A stretch of DNA of 64,000 nt from Anastatus disparis (Eukaryota > Arthropoda > Insecta > Hymenoptera > Eupelmidae): NCBI GenBank assembly GCA_017163975.1, contig JAFFSR010000264.1, positions 1 to 64,000 on the forward strand, given 5' to 3'. A program made the position numbers and the translations under genes. Within the stretch, counting starts at the first letter, position 1; each line of letters opens with the position of its first letter. This document shows, one piece after another, positions 1 to 9,922 of the stretch. The notes below the pieces were generated by a model. That model was not told the DNA's origin. It made no database searches and saw nothing but the letters and a program-made list of their open reading frames with translations.

Positions 1-304
1 TTGAGCGTGAGTCGAGATTGTGAACTAGATCTAGAACTGAGCTGAACTAGAACTGGAGCTTGAACTAGAACTGGAGCTTGAACTGGAACTGGAGTTTGAA
101 CTAAAACTGGAGTTTGAACTAGAACTGGAGTTTGAACTAGATCTGATCTCGAGCGAGAAATTATCGATCGATTTTCACTTTCAAAACTTTTCGTGATCAG
201 ATTTTGAATTAGGATCGTGCTGAACTCCCAGCTGTACTTTCCGTATCACTAGCACTTACAGATGAGGAACAGCTGTCGCTACTTTTTCTCTCTGAGTTGG
301 TCAT
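1..304 (-). pseudogene. SPT5-like gene, second copy, 5' part of first coding exon (partial, broken)
   Basis: The minus strand from an ATG at 304 encodes the same start as the right copy (Met-Thr-Asn-Ser-Glu-Arg-Lys, then a Ser-rich stretch). An extra base near 211 puts a TAA in frame after about 30 codons. A missing base and a two-base loss follow near 180-200. The Ser-codon repeat (about 30-135) is recognisable but frame-scrambled. The gene leaves the window at position 1, so its remainder is unseen. It may be a decayed copy, or an intact copy in poorly polished sequence, since most arm differences are 1-nt indels. Confidence 0.7.
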
Positions 305-620
305 TTTTGAATTTATCTAAAAATAAAAAATGTGAATTTGTAAAATTAATGAGACTGTGATGAAACGACGCAGAAAAAGTTTACAATAATATGAATAAGA
401 GACATTCTTTGTACATGATATAATTTACATAAAATGTTAAGCTGTTATGATACAGTATATAATCTTTATTGCTTTCTATAAATTTTTTCTTATATTTTTT
501 ATGACAAAAAATTACGTATTTATATCTACTTTTCTGCTTTGATAATAATTATTAATATAAAATAATTTTGATAAATATTCTGCTGAAGACATTTTATTGA
601 CAAAGAAATCTTTATAATTT

Positions 621-934
621 TTAATTGGGAGATATAAAATGGGTACATTACACCTGTACTTACAAATATTTACTATCTTTCTATTTTATTGCAAAAATTT
701 TAAGAAAATAAATGCTTTAGCTTGTCGTATGTACAATGAAGATGAATTTTCAAAAAAATTCATTCATTAGTTTCTCAAATTTTAGATTTCTTGTACAAAA
801 TCTAAAAATATTAATATTTAATATTGGAACCCAAAATTCTGAAAAAATTAATGAATGAATATATTTGAAAATCTAACTAAATAATCTTCCAAATTCATGA
901 ATACAGGTGTATTGTCCGTTTTATATTTCCTTAA
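621..934. mobile_element. TTAA-flanked MITE, family 1 (left-arm copy)
   Basis: Inverted termini of about 35 bp are bounded by TTAA: ACATTACACCTGTACT on one side and its near mirror ATACAGGTGTATTGTCC on the other. It lies in the 5'UTR intron of the left SPT5-like copy and mirrors 9296-9603. TTAA boundaries are typical of piggyBac-type elements; no transposase is present. Confidence 0.8.
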
Positions 935-1198
935 TACAATATTTATTAATAAAGAATTTATTTTATAAATTAGCTTACCAAATGTTTTTTCCTTTGCAAG
1001 GATGCTATTGAGACTTTACTAGTTAAACAAAAGTTTAATCTTTTGGAGAATGAACTTGAGAATGAATCACACTAATACAACTTCGTTTCTGAATATAGCA
1101 AATTCTTTAATTGTATGCAATTATTATTAATGTTGATTCCGCTTTGATGGATAGTTTCCAACTGAATTGCAAATTGTGATTTTTCACAACTTAAATAG

Positions 1199-1372
1199 TC
1201 AAGATTGATACTATGTTTAATCCGTTAATCTCAATATAATTCAGGTATTAAAAATTACGTTTACGTTATTAAGCACAAATAGGGTCAAGATTGATACTCA
1301 ATGTTTAATCCGTTAATCTTCAATATTCTTCGGGTATTAAAAATTACGGTTACGTTATTAAGCACAAATAAG
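1199..1372. repeat. Two-copy tandem repeat, left copy of SPT5-like promoter block
   Basis: Two units of about 88 bp, each containing TAATCCGTTAATCT and TACGTTATTAAGCACAAAT. It is the mirror image of 8855-9032 in the right arm and lies just upstream of the inferred 5'UTR exon of the left SPT5-like copy. Confidence 0.85.
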
Positions 1373-1602
1373 GAGGAGTTGAGTCAGGTATAACAGATTA
1401 AATGAATTCTCAGTAAATCCAAATTGATTGCATATTCATAATAATGTCAAAGCTATAACGATATTAAAATTTAATATTTCTGAAACTAATAGAATGAACA
1501 AATTTATTAATTTTTTCTAGTATGCGACATTAAACATATTTTTAAAAATTCCTTTTTCTCTTATCTTAATAGAAGTTTTGAAATAATAATAGTACATTGT
1601 GC

Positions 1603-2331
1603 AACAAGGGAGCAAAATAATCTCGCTACGCTCGAGCGACAAACACGCACTCGTCGGCAAACACCTATATGCCCCCGCGTTGCGCATACTATTTTCTCAC
1701 GCGAAGAGCACCAAAATATTATTTTTGATATCATATAATACATGATACTAATAATACATATAATACTAAATATACATAAACATGTAATACTAAAGAAAAA
1801 ATAAATGATATTTTTATGGGGTAAAATTTTCCGTTTTATTCCATACTATATATATACTTTTTTATAATACATTAAAAATTAAATTAAATTTTAATTTATT
1901 CAAATCGATTCAAATTTAACATTTTTCGCAGAAATCGTCCATCGCTAACTTGTAATTCCGAGAATTTACGATTCGACGTTGAATACTTGGCTGATATTAT
2001 AAGGATATGAAAATGTCTTCGATGCAACGTGCAAGATTAAATATTACATAAATAATACTCGAAAAATCAATGCTAAATAGACTGAAAGTTGCTACTGATA
2101 TACGTGAACTTTTTGAGGAATTTGCTCACCCCCTGACTTGTAATTCGGGGAATTTACAATTCGCAGAATTCACAATTCCTAAGTGGCTACTTAACTAATG
2201 TATAAAAGCATCGAGTTACACACACTAACTGATGTATAAAGATATCGGGTTAGATTATCGAGCCTGTTAAAAGTTCGAATTCATTTTGCTCCTAGGGAGG
2301 CAAGAGGTATTTTGCTCCCTCACAACAGCTG
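1603..2331. repeat. Inner inverted-repeat element of left arm
   Basis: CAACAAGGGAGCAAAATAAT near 1600 is mirrored by ATTTTGCTCCCTCACAAC near 2315. Two internal direct copies of a TTGTAATTC..GAATTTAC motif lie at about 1950 and 2135. Probably a non-autonomous element older than the arm duplication, since the right arm has it at about 7900-8635. No ORF. Confidence 0.55.
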
Positions 2332-2672
2332 GTCAAAATAGTATTTTACGCTCTGAGTACGAGAAAATTATTATTTTACCTAGAAACAAAATGAAAAAGT
2401 TATGATTCAATAAGTTGAAATAATTATCAAATATTTATTTAAAAAGTCAATTTTGTATGATCAAATGTCGACCGATAATATTTCATTTGAATACAAAATA
2501 TTAAGCATTATTGTACAGTAGAAGCATTTAGTTTTCTTTTATATAGTTATTGATATAAAAACATAATTTTTACTTTTTTTGGACTCTTTATTGTCCTGAA
2601 ACTGATTATTTTACAATTACTGTCAAAACAAAATTTGATTAATATAAATATGATTTCTACTGTAGATATAAA

Positions 2673-2845
2673 ATTTTAAATCTAATAAATCTTCTTTATT
2701 TAAAATAAAATTATTTAATTAATATTTTTCGCTTTTACTTTGTACTTATTGCCGATAGGCGAAAATTAAATGAAAATCCAATTTTTTAACATACTTTTCT
2801 TTGATATTTTGATACGTAAACTATATAATATTAAAAGTAACTTTT
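2673..2845. repeat. Direct repeat copy 1 (also at 4150-4312)
   Basis: Contains TAAATCTAATAAATCTTC and GATAGGCGAAAATTAAATGA. The same block recurs in direct orientation immediately inside the left arm boundary, and inverted at about 7385-7555 in the right arm. Confidence 0.85.
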
Positions 2846-3696
2846 AAGAACTATTAAAAAAAAATTTTCAAGGGAAAATATTTAATAGTCTACTTTTTAT
2901 AATGAATTTTGTGTTTCTGGTGTAAATCAATAGTATATATTGCTTTCAAGATAGGAATAGGCAGCCTTTTTCAACTTCAGAAGAAAGTTGATTATATAGT
3001 ATACATTTAGATAATTTTGCATAAATCTCCAGGACGGATTACCGTATGCACAAAACGCTATAACGTAGGTCGGTAATATCTGAAAAAGGAAGCAAGGTCA
3101 ATAAAAACTTATAAATAAAATTTGAAAATAATTGAAATTTATTTTTACTCAAGATTTCTATACTCCGTAAATTAGATTATTGTATTAATTAAAAATTTAT
3201 ATTTTTCTTGTAAATTCACTATTAAAATAACATGGAATTTAATTTAAATTTAATGTAAAATAAAATTTTTAGCTTTTAGTCTTTGTGCGCTAACCTGCGT
3301 AAATAATAATAATAAAACCAATCAATTAATTTATTTAATAAATTATTTATGTGTCATTTTAAATTTGTTGAGGATTCAATTGCCTTAAAGGGACGGCAAA
3401 AGTCTTAATCCAGCCCTGTAAATCTTAAGTGATGTTCTGTTAATTAGGGTAGCTTGTGGGAGATGCGACCAAGATATTATAAGAGTAAATACTGAATACA
3501 CTTAATACATCAGTCATTCTGGGAAAGATTTACATTACGAATTTGTCCCTTTAAGTACGGGTTTTACCCACATGGTAAGGGCTGATCAACTTATTAAGAG
3601 GCCTATTAAATTTAAAGAAGAAAAAAGGAAGGATTAAAACATCAGAATCGACAATCTCTTATAGATTCTTTACTATTAGAGATGCCATAATTGATA

Positions 3697-3800
3697 TTTT
3701 AATAATTATCAGGATATGTAATCGACGGGATATTTTAATAATTATGAGGATATGTAATCGACGGGATATTTTAATAATTATGCAAGGATATGTAATTCCG
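3697..3800. repeat. 37-bp tandem repeat, three copies (two in right arm)
   Basis: The unit contains GATATTTTAATAATTAT and GGATATGTAATCGACGG. The left arm has three units; the mirror at about 6453-6527 has two. This is a copy-number difference between otherwise paired arms. Confidence 0.75.
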
Positions 3801-4149
3801 CTAGATGCTTTACTATTGGAAGTGCGATATTATATCCTTGTCATAAATGCAACTTATGAAAGTACAATAATCGTTGATATTCGCTGAATGCTTTACCATT
3901 GAACGTGCGGATAATGTGTACTCAAATAATAAGATGCTTTTTTTAACTTAATGATCTGAAAATACATTTAATTTAATGAATTTATAATCATATTTATTTA
4001 TTATAAATTATTGACTTTATTTAAAATAATCAATCTTTTTTAAATAAATTACAAACAGATATATTAATTTATTTAAATTAATATATTTATTAAATTTTAT
4101 AGTAAGCTCAATCTCTACATGTTACCGTGTAGAGAGCTGGATCAAGAAT

Positions 4150-4312
4150 TTTTAAATCTAATAAATCTTCTTTATTTAAAATAAAAATTATTCATTTAAC
4201 ATTTTTCGCTTTTACTTTGTAGTATTGTCGATAGGCGAAAATTAAATGAAGATCCAATTTTTTGACATACTTTTCTTTGATATTTTGATACGCAAACTAT
4301 ATAATTTTAAAA
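4150..4312. repeat. Direct repeat copy 2 at palindrome breakpoint
   Basis: Near-identical to 2673-2845. It begins exactly where pairing of the two arms stops, so this repeat marks the breakpoint of the inverted duplication. Confidence 0.8.
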
Positions 4313-6100
4313 TGAACAAATATAATATCAATTATATTGATAAAATTTATATTACAACACATTTTAAGTATATTTTGAAATTATAGTCTTTTTTTTTTTT
4401 TTGATCTATTATTGATGGAGTTTTTAGTTTTAGTTTGTTTATAGCTTTCGTTTTTTACGATTTATTATTCACAAGATGCGTAGTATTTAGTTTTATAGTT
4501 TTCCTTCTATTTTTGAATTATTATTCTTGTGCATAGTTTTTGTTCATTAATGATTTTGAAGAGTACAGATTTAATTTGGCTGATTTATGTCCCACGCGTT
4601 ATAAAATAGTATACGATACTTTGTGACCTTAGTAGAACTTTTTATTACACGGCCGGAGTTATCATACAGCGCAGTGAGGGTGATAACTCATCATAATGTA
4701 CTGTAAAAGTGTTCTTTTTTAATTCCTTTTTGACGTTAAATTCGGATTTAATTTTTAAATTTGATTATTTTGGTTATAAAAAATTTAATGTAATGATAAT
4801 TTAAGTTTGATAAATAAAACGTCGTTACGGAGCATTCTTCGTAATAGTCCTTCATTGTTTGCTTCCTTGCTTTGAAATACAATTCTATATTCTAAAGAAC
4901 TTTGTTTTATTTTATTAGTACATATATGTTTCGGAAATTATGTTAATATTAGCTAACGAACTAAATGTAGATTTTAGATGAAAATTTTAACAAAAAATGA
5001 ATGCAACTAGATTTTTAACACAAAATAAGTTAAAATATATATACATAAAATTTTTACAGTGTACTAAAAAATGATACTGTTCAATTATATTCAAATTTTA
5101 AACTTTTTGTATTTTATTTCTATTTTATTTTAACTTCCTTCTAAACTAATTTTACAACAATAAATTATTCTAAATATTTTTTATTTAAACACTATTTCTA
5201 TTAAAATCATATAATAACGTTCAATAAAAATTATTTATTTATTCATAATTTAAAATTCATTTGACTTTCAAACATACATAAAAGATAATAAATTTATTTA
5301 TTTGTAAAAGAAACAGACATTTGATCAGACATCTTTTCTATTATATTTAACGTAACAGATAAGAGCTTTGAAACTTTATTTAATTGCATTTATACATTTT
5401 GTATATACTGTAACGAGCTCATATCAATTTTACTAGAATTATTAAATTTATTATGAATATTTTATAAAGAATTGGACATTATTAAAAACATAGAATGATT
5501 TTCTGTGATAATAAACTTAAATTACGTTAAAAAGTATAAGTATGGCTCTATAGTTACCTATTGAGGCCGATAATGAAGATAACTCAAAATGTATATGTAT
5601 ATCGATATAGTAAAATGAATATAGAAATGGAATGTTCTATTTCTTTTAATGAAAAGTATTATCAATATTTGATTGTTAATGATAAAATATATAAGATGTA
5701 ACTTTTTAATATAATTGTTTATACATAAATAGAATATTCACTTTCTATAATATGTGTAAAAATGATTATTCTATTTAAAGTTTAAAGATAGAAATTAAAA
5801 TATAAAATATTAGCTTTTTTTAATTAATAAATAATAAAATAAATTACCAAAAATAGTCTTTTGGAATGTAAAAGAAATAAATTGTTTTTTTACAAATATA
5901 TTTATCTTTATTCAATGTTTCTTTGCAAATATATAAAACGAATTTTATCAGAACATTCTATTTCCTAATGCATAATTTTTAGTGAGAAATAGAACTTCAT
6001 ATAAGGTTTATGAAATAATATAATAGAGCGTGAATCCATCCAAGCTCTCTTGTTCTCTTTTAGATGTTCGATCATGTAATATCTAAAATGTATTTTTTCG
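4153..6100. other. Spacer between palindrome arms
   Basis: Unpaired centre of the palindrome. It starts with a second direct copy of an arm sequence (4150-4312, similar to 2673-2845), followed by a dispersed repeat with a GC-rich hairpin (about 4400-4700). The remaining 4700-6100 is very AT-rich with no convincing ORF on either strand. Confidence 0.7.
4400..4700. repeat. Dispersed repeat with TCATTCGTGGAGTGCATAG-type motifs, copy 1
   Basis: Shows degenerate tandem ACGATTTATTATTCACAAGATGCGTAG units, then TATAAAATAGTATACGATAC and a short hairpin (GAGTTATCA..TGATAACTC). Homologous stretches occur at 17615-17965 and 59925-60155, so it is a dispersed family. No ORF. Confidence 0.65.
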
Positions 6101-7899
6101 GATTCTTGATCCAGCTCTCTACACGTGTAACATGTAGAGATTAGCTTACTATAAAATTTAATAAATATATTAATTTAAATAAATTAATATATCTGTTTGT
6201 AATTTATTTAAAAAAGATTGATTATTTTAAATAAAGTCAATAATTTATAATAAATAAATATGATTATAAATTCATTAAATTAAATGTATTTTCAGATCAT
6301 TAAGTTAAAAAGCATCTTATTATTTGAGTACACATTATCACGTTCAATGGTAAAGCATTCAGCGAATATCAACGATTATTGTACTTTCATAAGTTGCATT
6401 TATGACAAGGATATAATATCGCACTTCCAATAGTAAAGCATCTAGCGGAATTACATATCCTTGCATAATTATTAAAATATCCCGTCGATTACATATCCTT
6501 GCATAATTATTAAAATATCAATTATGGCATCTCTAATAGTAAAGAATCTGTAAGAGATTGTCGATTCTGATGTTTTAATCCTTCCTTTTCTTCTTCTTTA
6601 AATTTAATAGGCCTCTTAATAAGTTGATCAGCCCTTACCATGTGGGTAAAACCCGTACTTAAAGGGACAAATTCGTAATGTAAATCTTTCCCAGAATGAC
6701 TGATGTATTAAGTGTATTCAGTATTTACTCTTATAATATCTTGGTCGCATCTCCCACAAGCTACCCTAATTAACAGAACATCACTTAAGATTTACAGGGC
6801 TGGATTAAGACTTTGCCGTCCCTTTAAGGCAATTGAATCCTCAACAAATTTAAATGATGACACATAAATAATTTATTAAATAAATTAATTGATTGGTTTT
6901 ATTATTATTATTTACGCAGGTTGGCGCACAAAAGACTAAAAGCTAAAAATTTTATTTTACATTAAATTTAAATTAAATTCCATGTTATTTTAATAGTGAA
7001 TTTACAAGAAAAAATATAAATTTTCAATTAATACAATAATCTAATTTACGGAGTATAGAAATCTTGAGTAAAAAAATAAATTTCAATTATTTTCAAATTT
7101 TATTTATAAGTTTTTATTGACCTTGCCGCCTTTTCAGATATTACCGACCTACGTTATAGCGTTTTGTGCATACGGTAATCCGGTCCTGAGATTTATGCAA
7201 AATTATCTAAATGTATACTATATAATCAACTTTCTTCTGAAGTTGAAAAAAAGCCGCCTATTCCTATCTTGAAAGCAATATATACTATTGATTTACACCA
7301 GAAACACAAAAATTCATTATAAAAAGTAGACTATTAAATATTTTCCTTGAAAATTTTTTTTTTTTTTAATAGTTCTTAAAAGGTTACTTTTTAATATTAT
7401 ATAGTTTACGTATCAAAATATCAAAGAAAAGTATGTTAAAAAATTGGATTTTCATTTAATTTTCGCCTATCGGCAATAGTACAAAGTAAAAGCGAAAAAT
7501 ATTAATTAAATAATTTTATTTTAAATAAAGAAGATTTATTAGATTTAAAATTTTATATCTACAGTAGAAATCATATTTATATTAATCAAATTTTGTTTTG
7601 ACAGTAATTGTAAAATAATCAGTTTCAGGACAATAAAGAACCAAAAAGTAAAAAATTATGTTTTTATATCAATAAATATATAAAAGAAAACTAAATGCTT
7701 CTACTGTACAATAATGCTTAATATTTTGTATTCAAATGAAATATTATCGGTCGACATTTGATCATACAAAATTGACTTTTTAAATAAATATTTGATAATT
7801 ATTTCAACTTGTTGAATCATAACTTTTACATTTTGTTTCTAGGTAAAATAATAATTTTCTCGTACTCAGAGCGTAAAATACTATTTTGACCAGCTGTTG

Positions 7900-8635
7900 T
7901 GAGGGAGCAAAAATACCTCTTTGCCTCCCTAGGGAGCAAAATGAATTCGAACTTTTAACAGGCTCGATAATCTAACCCGATATCTTTATACATCAGTTAG
8001 TGTGTGTAACTCGATGCTTTTATACATTAGTTAAGTGCTTCACTTAGAATTGTGAATTCTGCGAATTGTAAATTCCCCGAATTACAAGTCAGGGGTGAGC
8101 AAATTCCTCGAAAAAGTTCACATATATCAGTAGCAACTTTCAGTCTATTTAGCATTGATTTTTTCGAGTATTATTTATGTAATATTTAATCTTGCACGTT
8201 GCATCGAAGACATTTTCATATCCTTATAATATCAGCCAAGTATTCAACGCCGAATCGTAAATTCTCGGAATTACAAGTTAGCGATGGACGATTTCTGCGA
8301 AAAATGTTAAATTTGAATCGATTTGAATAAATTAAAATTTAATTTAATTTTTAATGTATTATAAAAAAGTATATATATAGTATGGGAATAAAACGGAAAA
8401 TTTTACCCCATAAAAATATCATTTATTTTTTCTTTAGTATTACATGTTTATGTATATTTAGTATTATATGTATTATTAGTATCATGTATTATATGATATC
8501 AAAAATAATATTTTTGGTGCTCTTCGCGTGAGAAAATAGTATGCGCAACGCGGGAGCATATAGGTGTTTGCCGACGAGTGCGTGTTTGTCGCTCGAGCGT
8601 AGCGAGATTATTTTGCTCCCTTGTTGCACAATGTA
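7900..8635. repeat. Inner inverted-repeat element of right arm
   Basis: Mirror copy of 1603-2331 with the same GGGAGCAAAAT-type termini and the internal TTGTAATTC motifs. No coding potential. Confidence 0.55.
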
Positions 8636-8639
8636 CTAT

Positions 8640-9251
8640 TATTTTCAAAACTTCTATTAAGATAAGTAGAAAAAAAGGATTTTTAAAAAATATGTTTAAT
8701 GTCGCATACTAGAAAAAATTAATAAATTTGTTCATTCTATTAGTTTCAGAAATATTAAATTTTAATATCGTTATAGCTTTGACATTATTATGAATATGCA
8801 ATCAATTTTGGATTTACCAGAATTCATTTAATCTGTTATACCTGACTAACTCCTCCCTATTTGTGCTTAATAACGTAACCGTAATTTTTAATACCCGAAG
8901 AATATTGAAGATTAACGGATTAAACATTGAGTATCAATCTTGACCCTATTTGTGCTTAATAACGTAAACGTAATTTTTAATACCTGAATTATATTGAAGA
9001 TTAACGGATTAAACATTGAGTATCAATCTTGACTATTTAAGTTGTGAAAAATCACAAGTTGCAATTCAGTTGGAAACTATCCATCAAAGCGGAATCAACA
9101 TTAATAATAATTGCATACAATTAAAGAATTTGCTATATTCAAAACGAAGTTGTATTAGTGTGATTCATTCTCAAGTTCATTCTCCAAAAGATTAAACTTT
9201 TGTTTAACTAGTAAAGTCTCAATAGCATCCTTGTAAAGGAAAAAACATTTG
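8640..9251 (+). promoter_or_regulatory. Inferred promoter and 5'UTR exon of the SPT5-like gene
   Basis: The tandem block 8855-9032 is followed by a stretch ending in a splice donor CATTTG|GTAAGC (donor at 9252). The matching acceptor is TATTTTTTAG at 9901-9910, twelve bases before the ATG. The same organisation is conserved upstream of the small SPT5-derived gene (donor at 22364), which supports a real 5'UTR exon. The transcription start itself cannot be placed. Confidence 0.55.
8855..9032. repeat. 89-bp tandem repeat in SPT5-like promoter
   Basis: Two units start CCCTATTTGTGCTTAATAAC and end with GAGTATCAATCTTGA. A single diverged unit (ACCTGAG..GATTAAGGGATTAAA) sits at the equivalent place near 22090-22150 before the small SPT5-derived gene, so the block is a candidate shared regulatory region. 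Confidence 0.8.
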
Positions 9252-9295
9252 GTAAGCTAATTTATAAAATAAATTCTTTATTAATAAATATTGTA

Positions 9296-9603
9296 TTAAG
9301 GAAATATAAAACGGACAATACACCTGTATTCATGAATTTGGAAGATTATTTAGTTAGATTTTCAAATATATTCATTCATTAATTTTTCAGAATTTTGGGT
9401 TCCAATATTAAATATTAATATTTTTAGATTTTGTACAAGAAATCTAAAATTCTGAAAAACTAATGAATGAATTTATTTGAAAATTCATCTTCATTGTACA
9501 TACGACAAGCTAAAGCATTTATTTTCTTAAAATTTTGCAATAAAATAGAAAGATAGTAAATATTTATGAGTACAGGTGTAATACCCATTTTACATCTCCT
9601 TAA
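9296..9603. mobile_element. TTAA-flanked MITE, family 1 (right-arm copy)
   Basis: 308 bp bounded by TTAA on both sides. Termini of about 38 bp are inverted: ACGGACAATACACCTGTATT and its mirror GAGTACAGGTGTAATACCC. Lies in the 5'UTR intron of the SPT5-like gene. It is the empty-site reference for the nested insertion in 14346-14889. Confidence 0.85.
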
Positions 9604-9922
9604 TTAAAAATTATAAAGATTTCTTTGTCAATAAATGTCTTCAGCAGAATATTTATCAAAATTATTTTATATTAATAATTAATATCAAAGCAGAAAAGTA
9701 GATATAAATACGTAATTTTTGTCATAAAATATAAGAAAAAAAATTTATAGAAAGCAATAAAGATTATATACTGTATCATAACAGCTTAACATTTTATAAA
9801 AATTATATCATGTACAAAGAATGTCTCTTATTCATAATATTGTAAACTTTTCTGCGTCGTTTCATCACAGTCTCATTAATTTCACAAAATTCACATTTTT
9901 TATTTTTTAGATAAATTCAAAA

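Larger units (their letters stand above)
1..4152. repeat. Left arm of giant inverted repeat (SPT5-like 5' region)
   Basis: Reading the reverse complement of this block gives 6101-10230 almost base for base: SPT5-like first exon, 5'UTR intron with a MITE, tandem promoter repeat and upstream AT-rich DNA. The arms differ by scattered substitutions and many single-base indels, so they are not identical copies. The left end is cut by the window edge, so the arm may extend further. The inner junction lies near 4152, just after a GTGTAGAGAGCTGGATC motif that is mirrored at 6101-6125. Confidence 0.93.

Noticed and set aside
1561..1743. 60-aa minus ORF with Cys/Arg
   Set aside because: Inside a repeat element duplicated in both palindrome arms, no homology.
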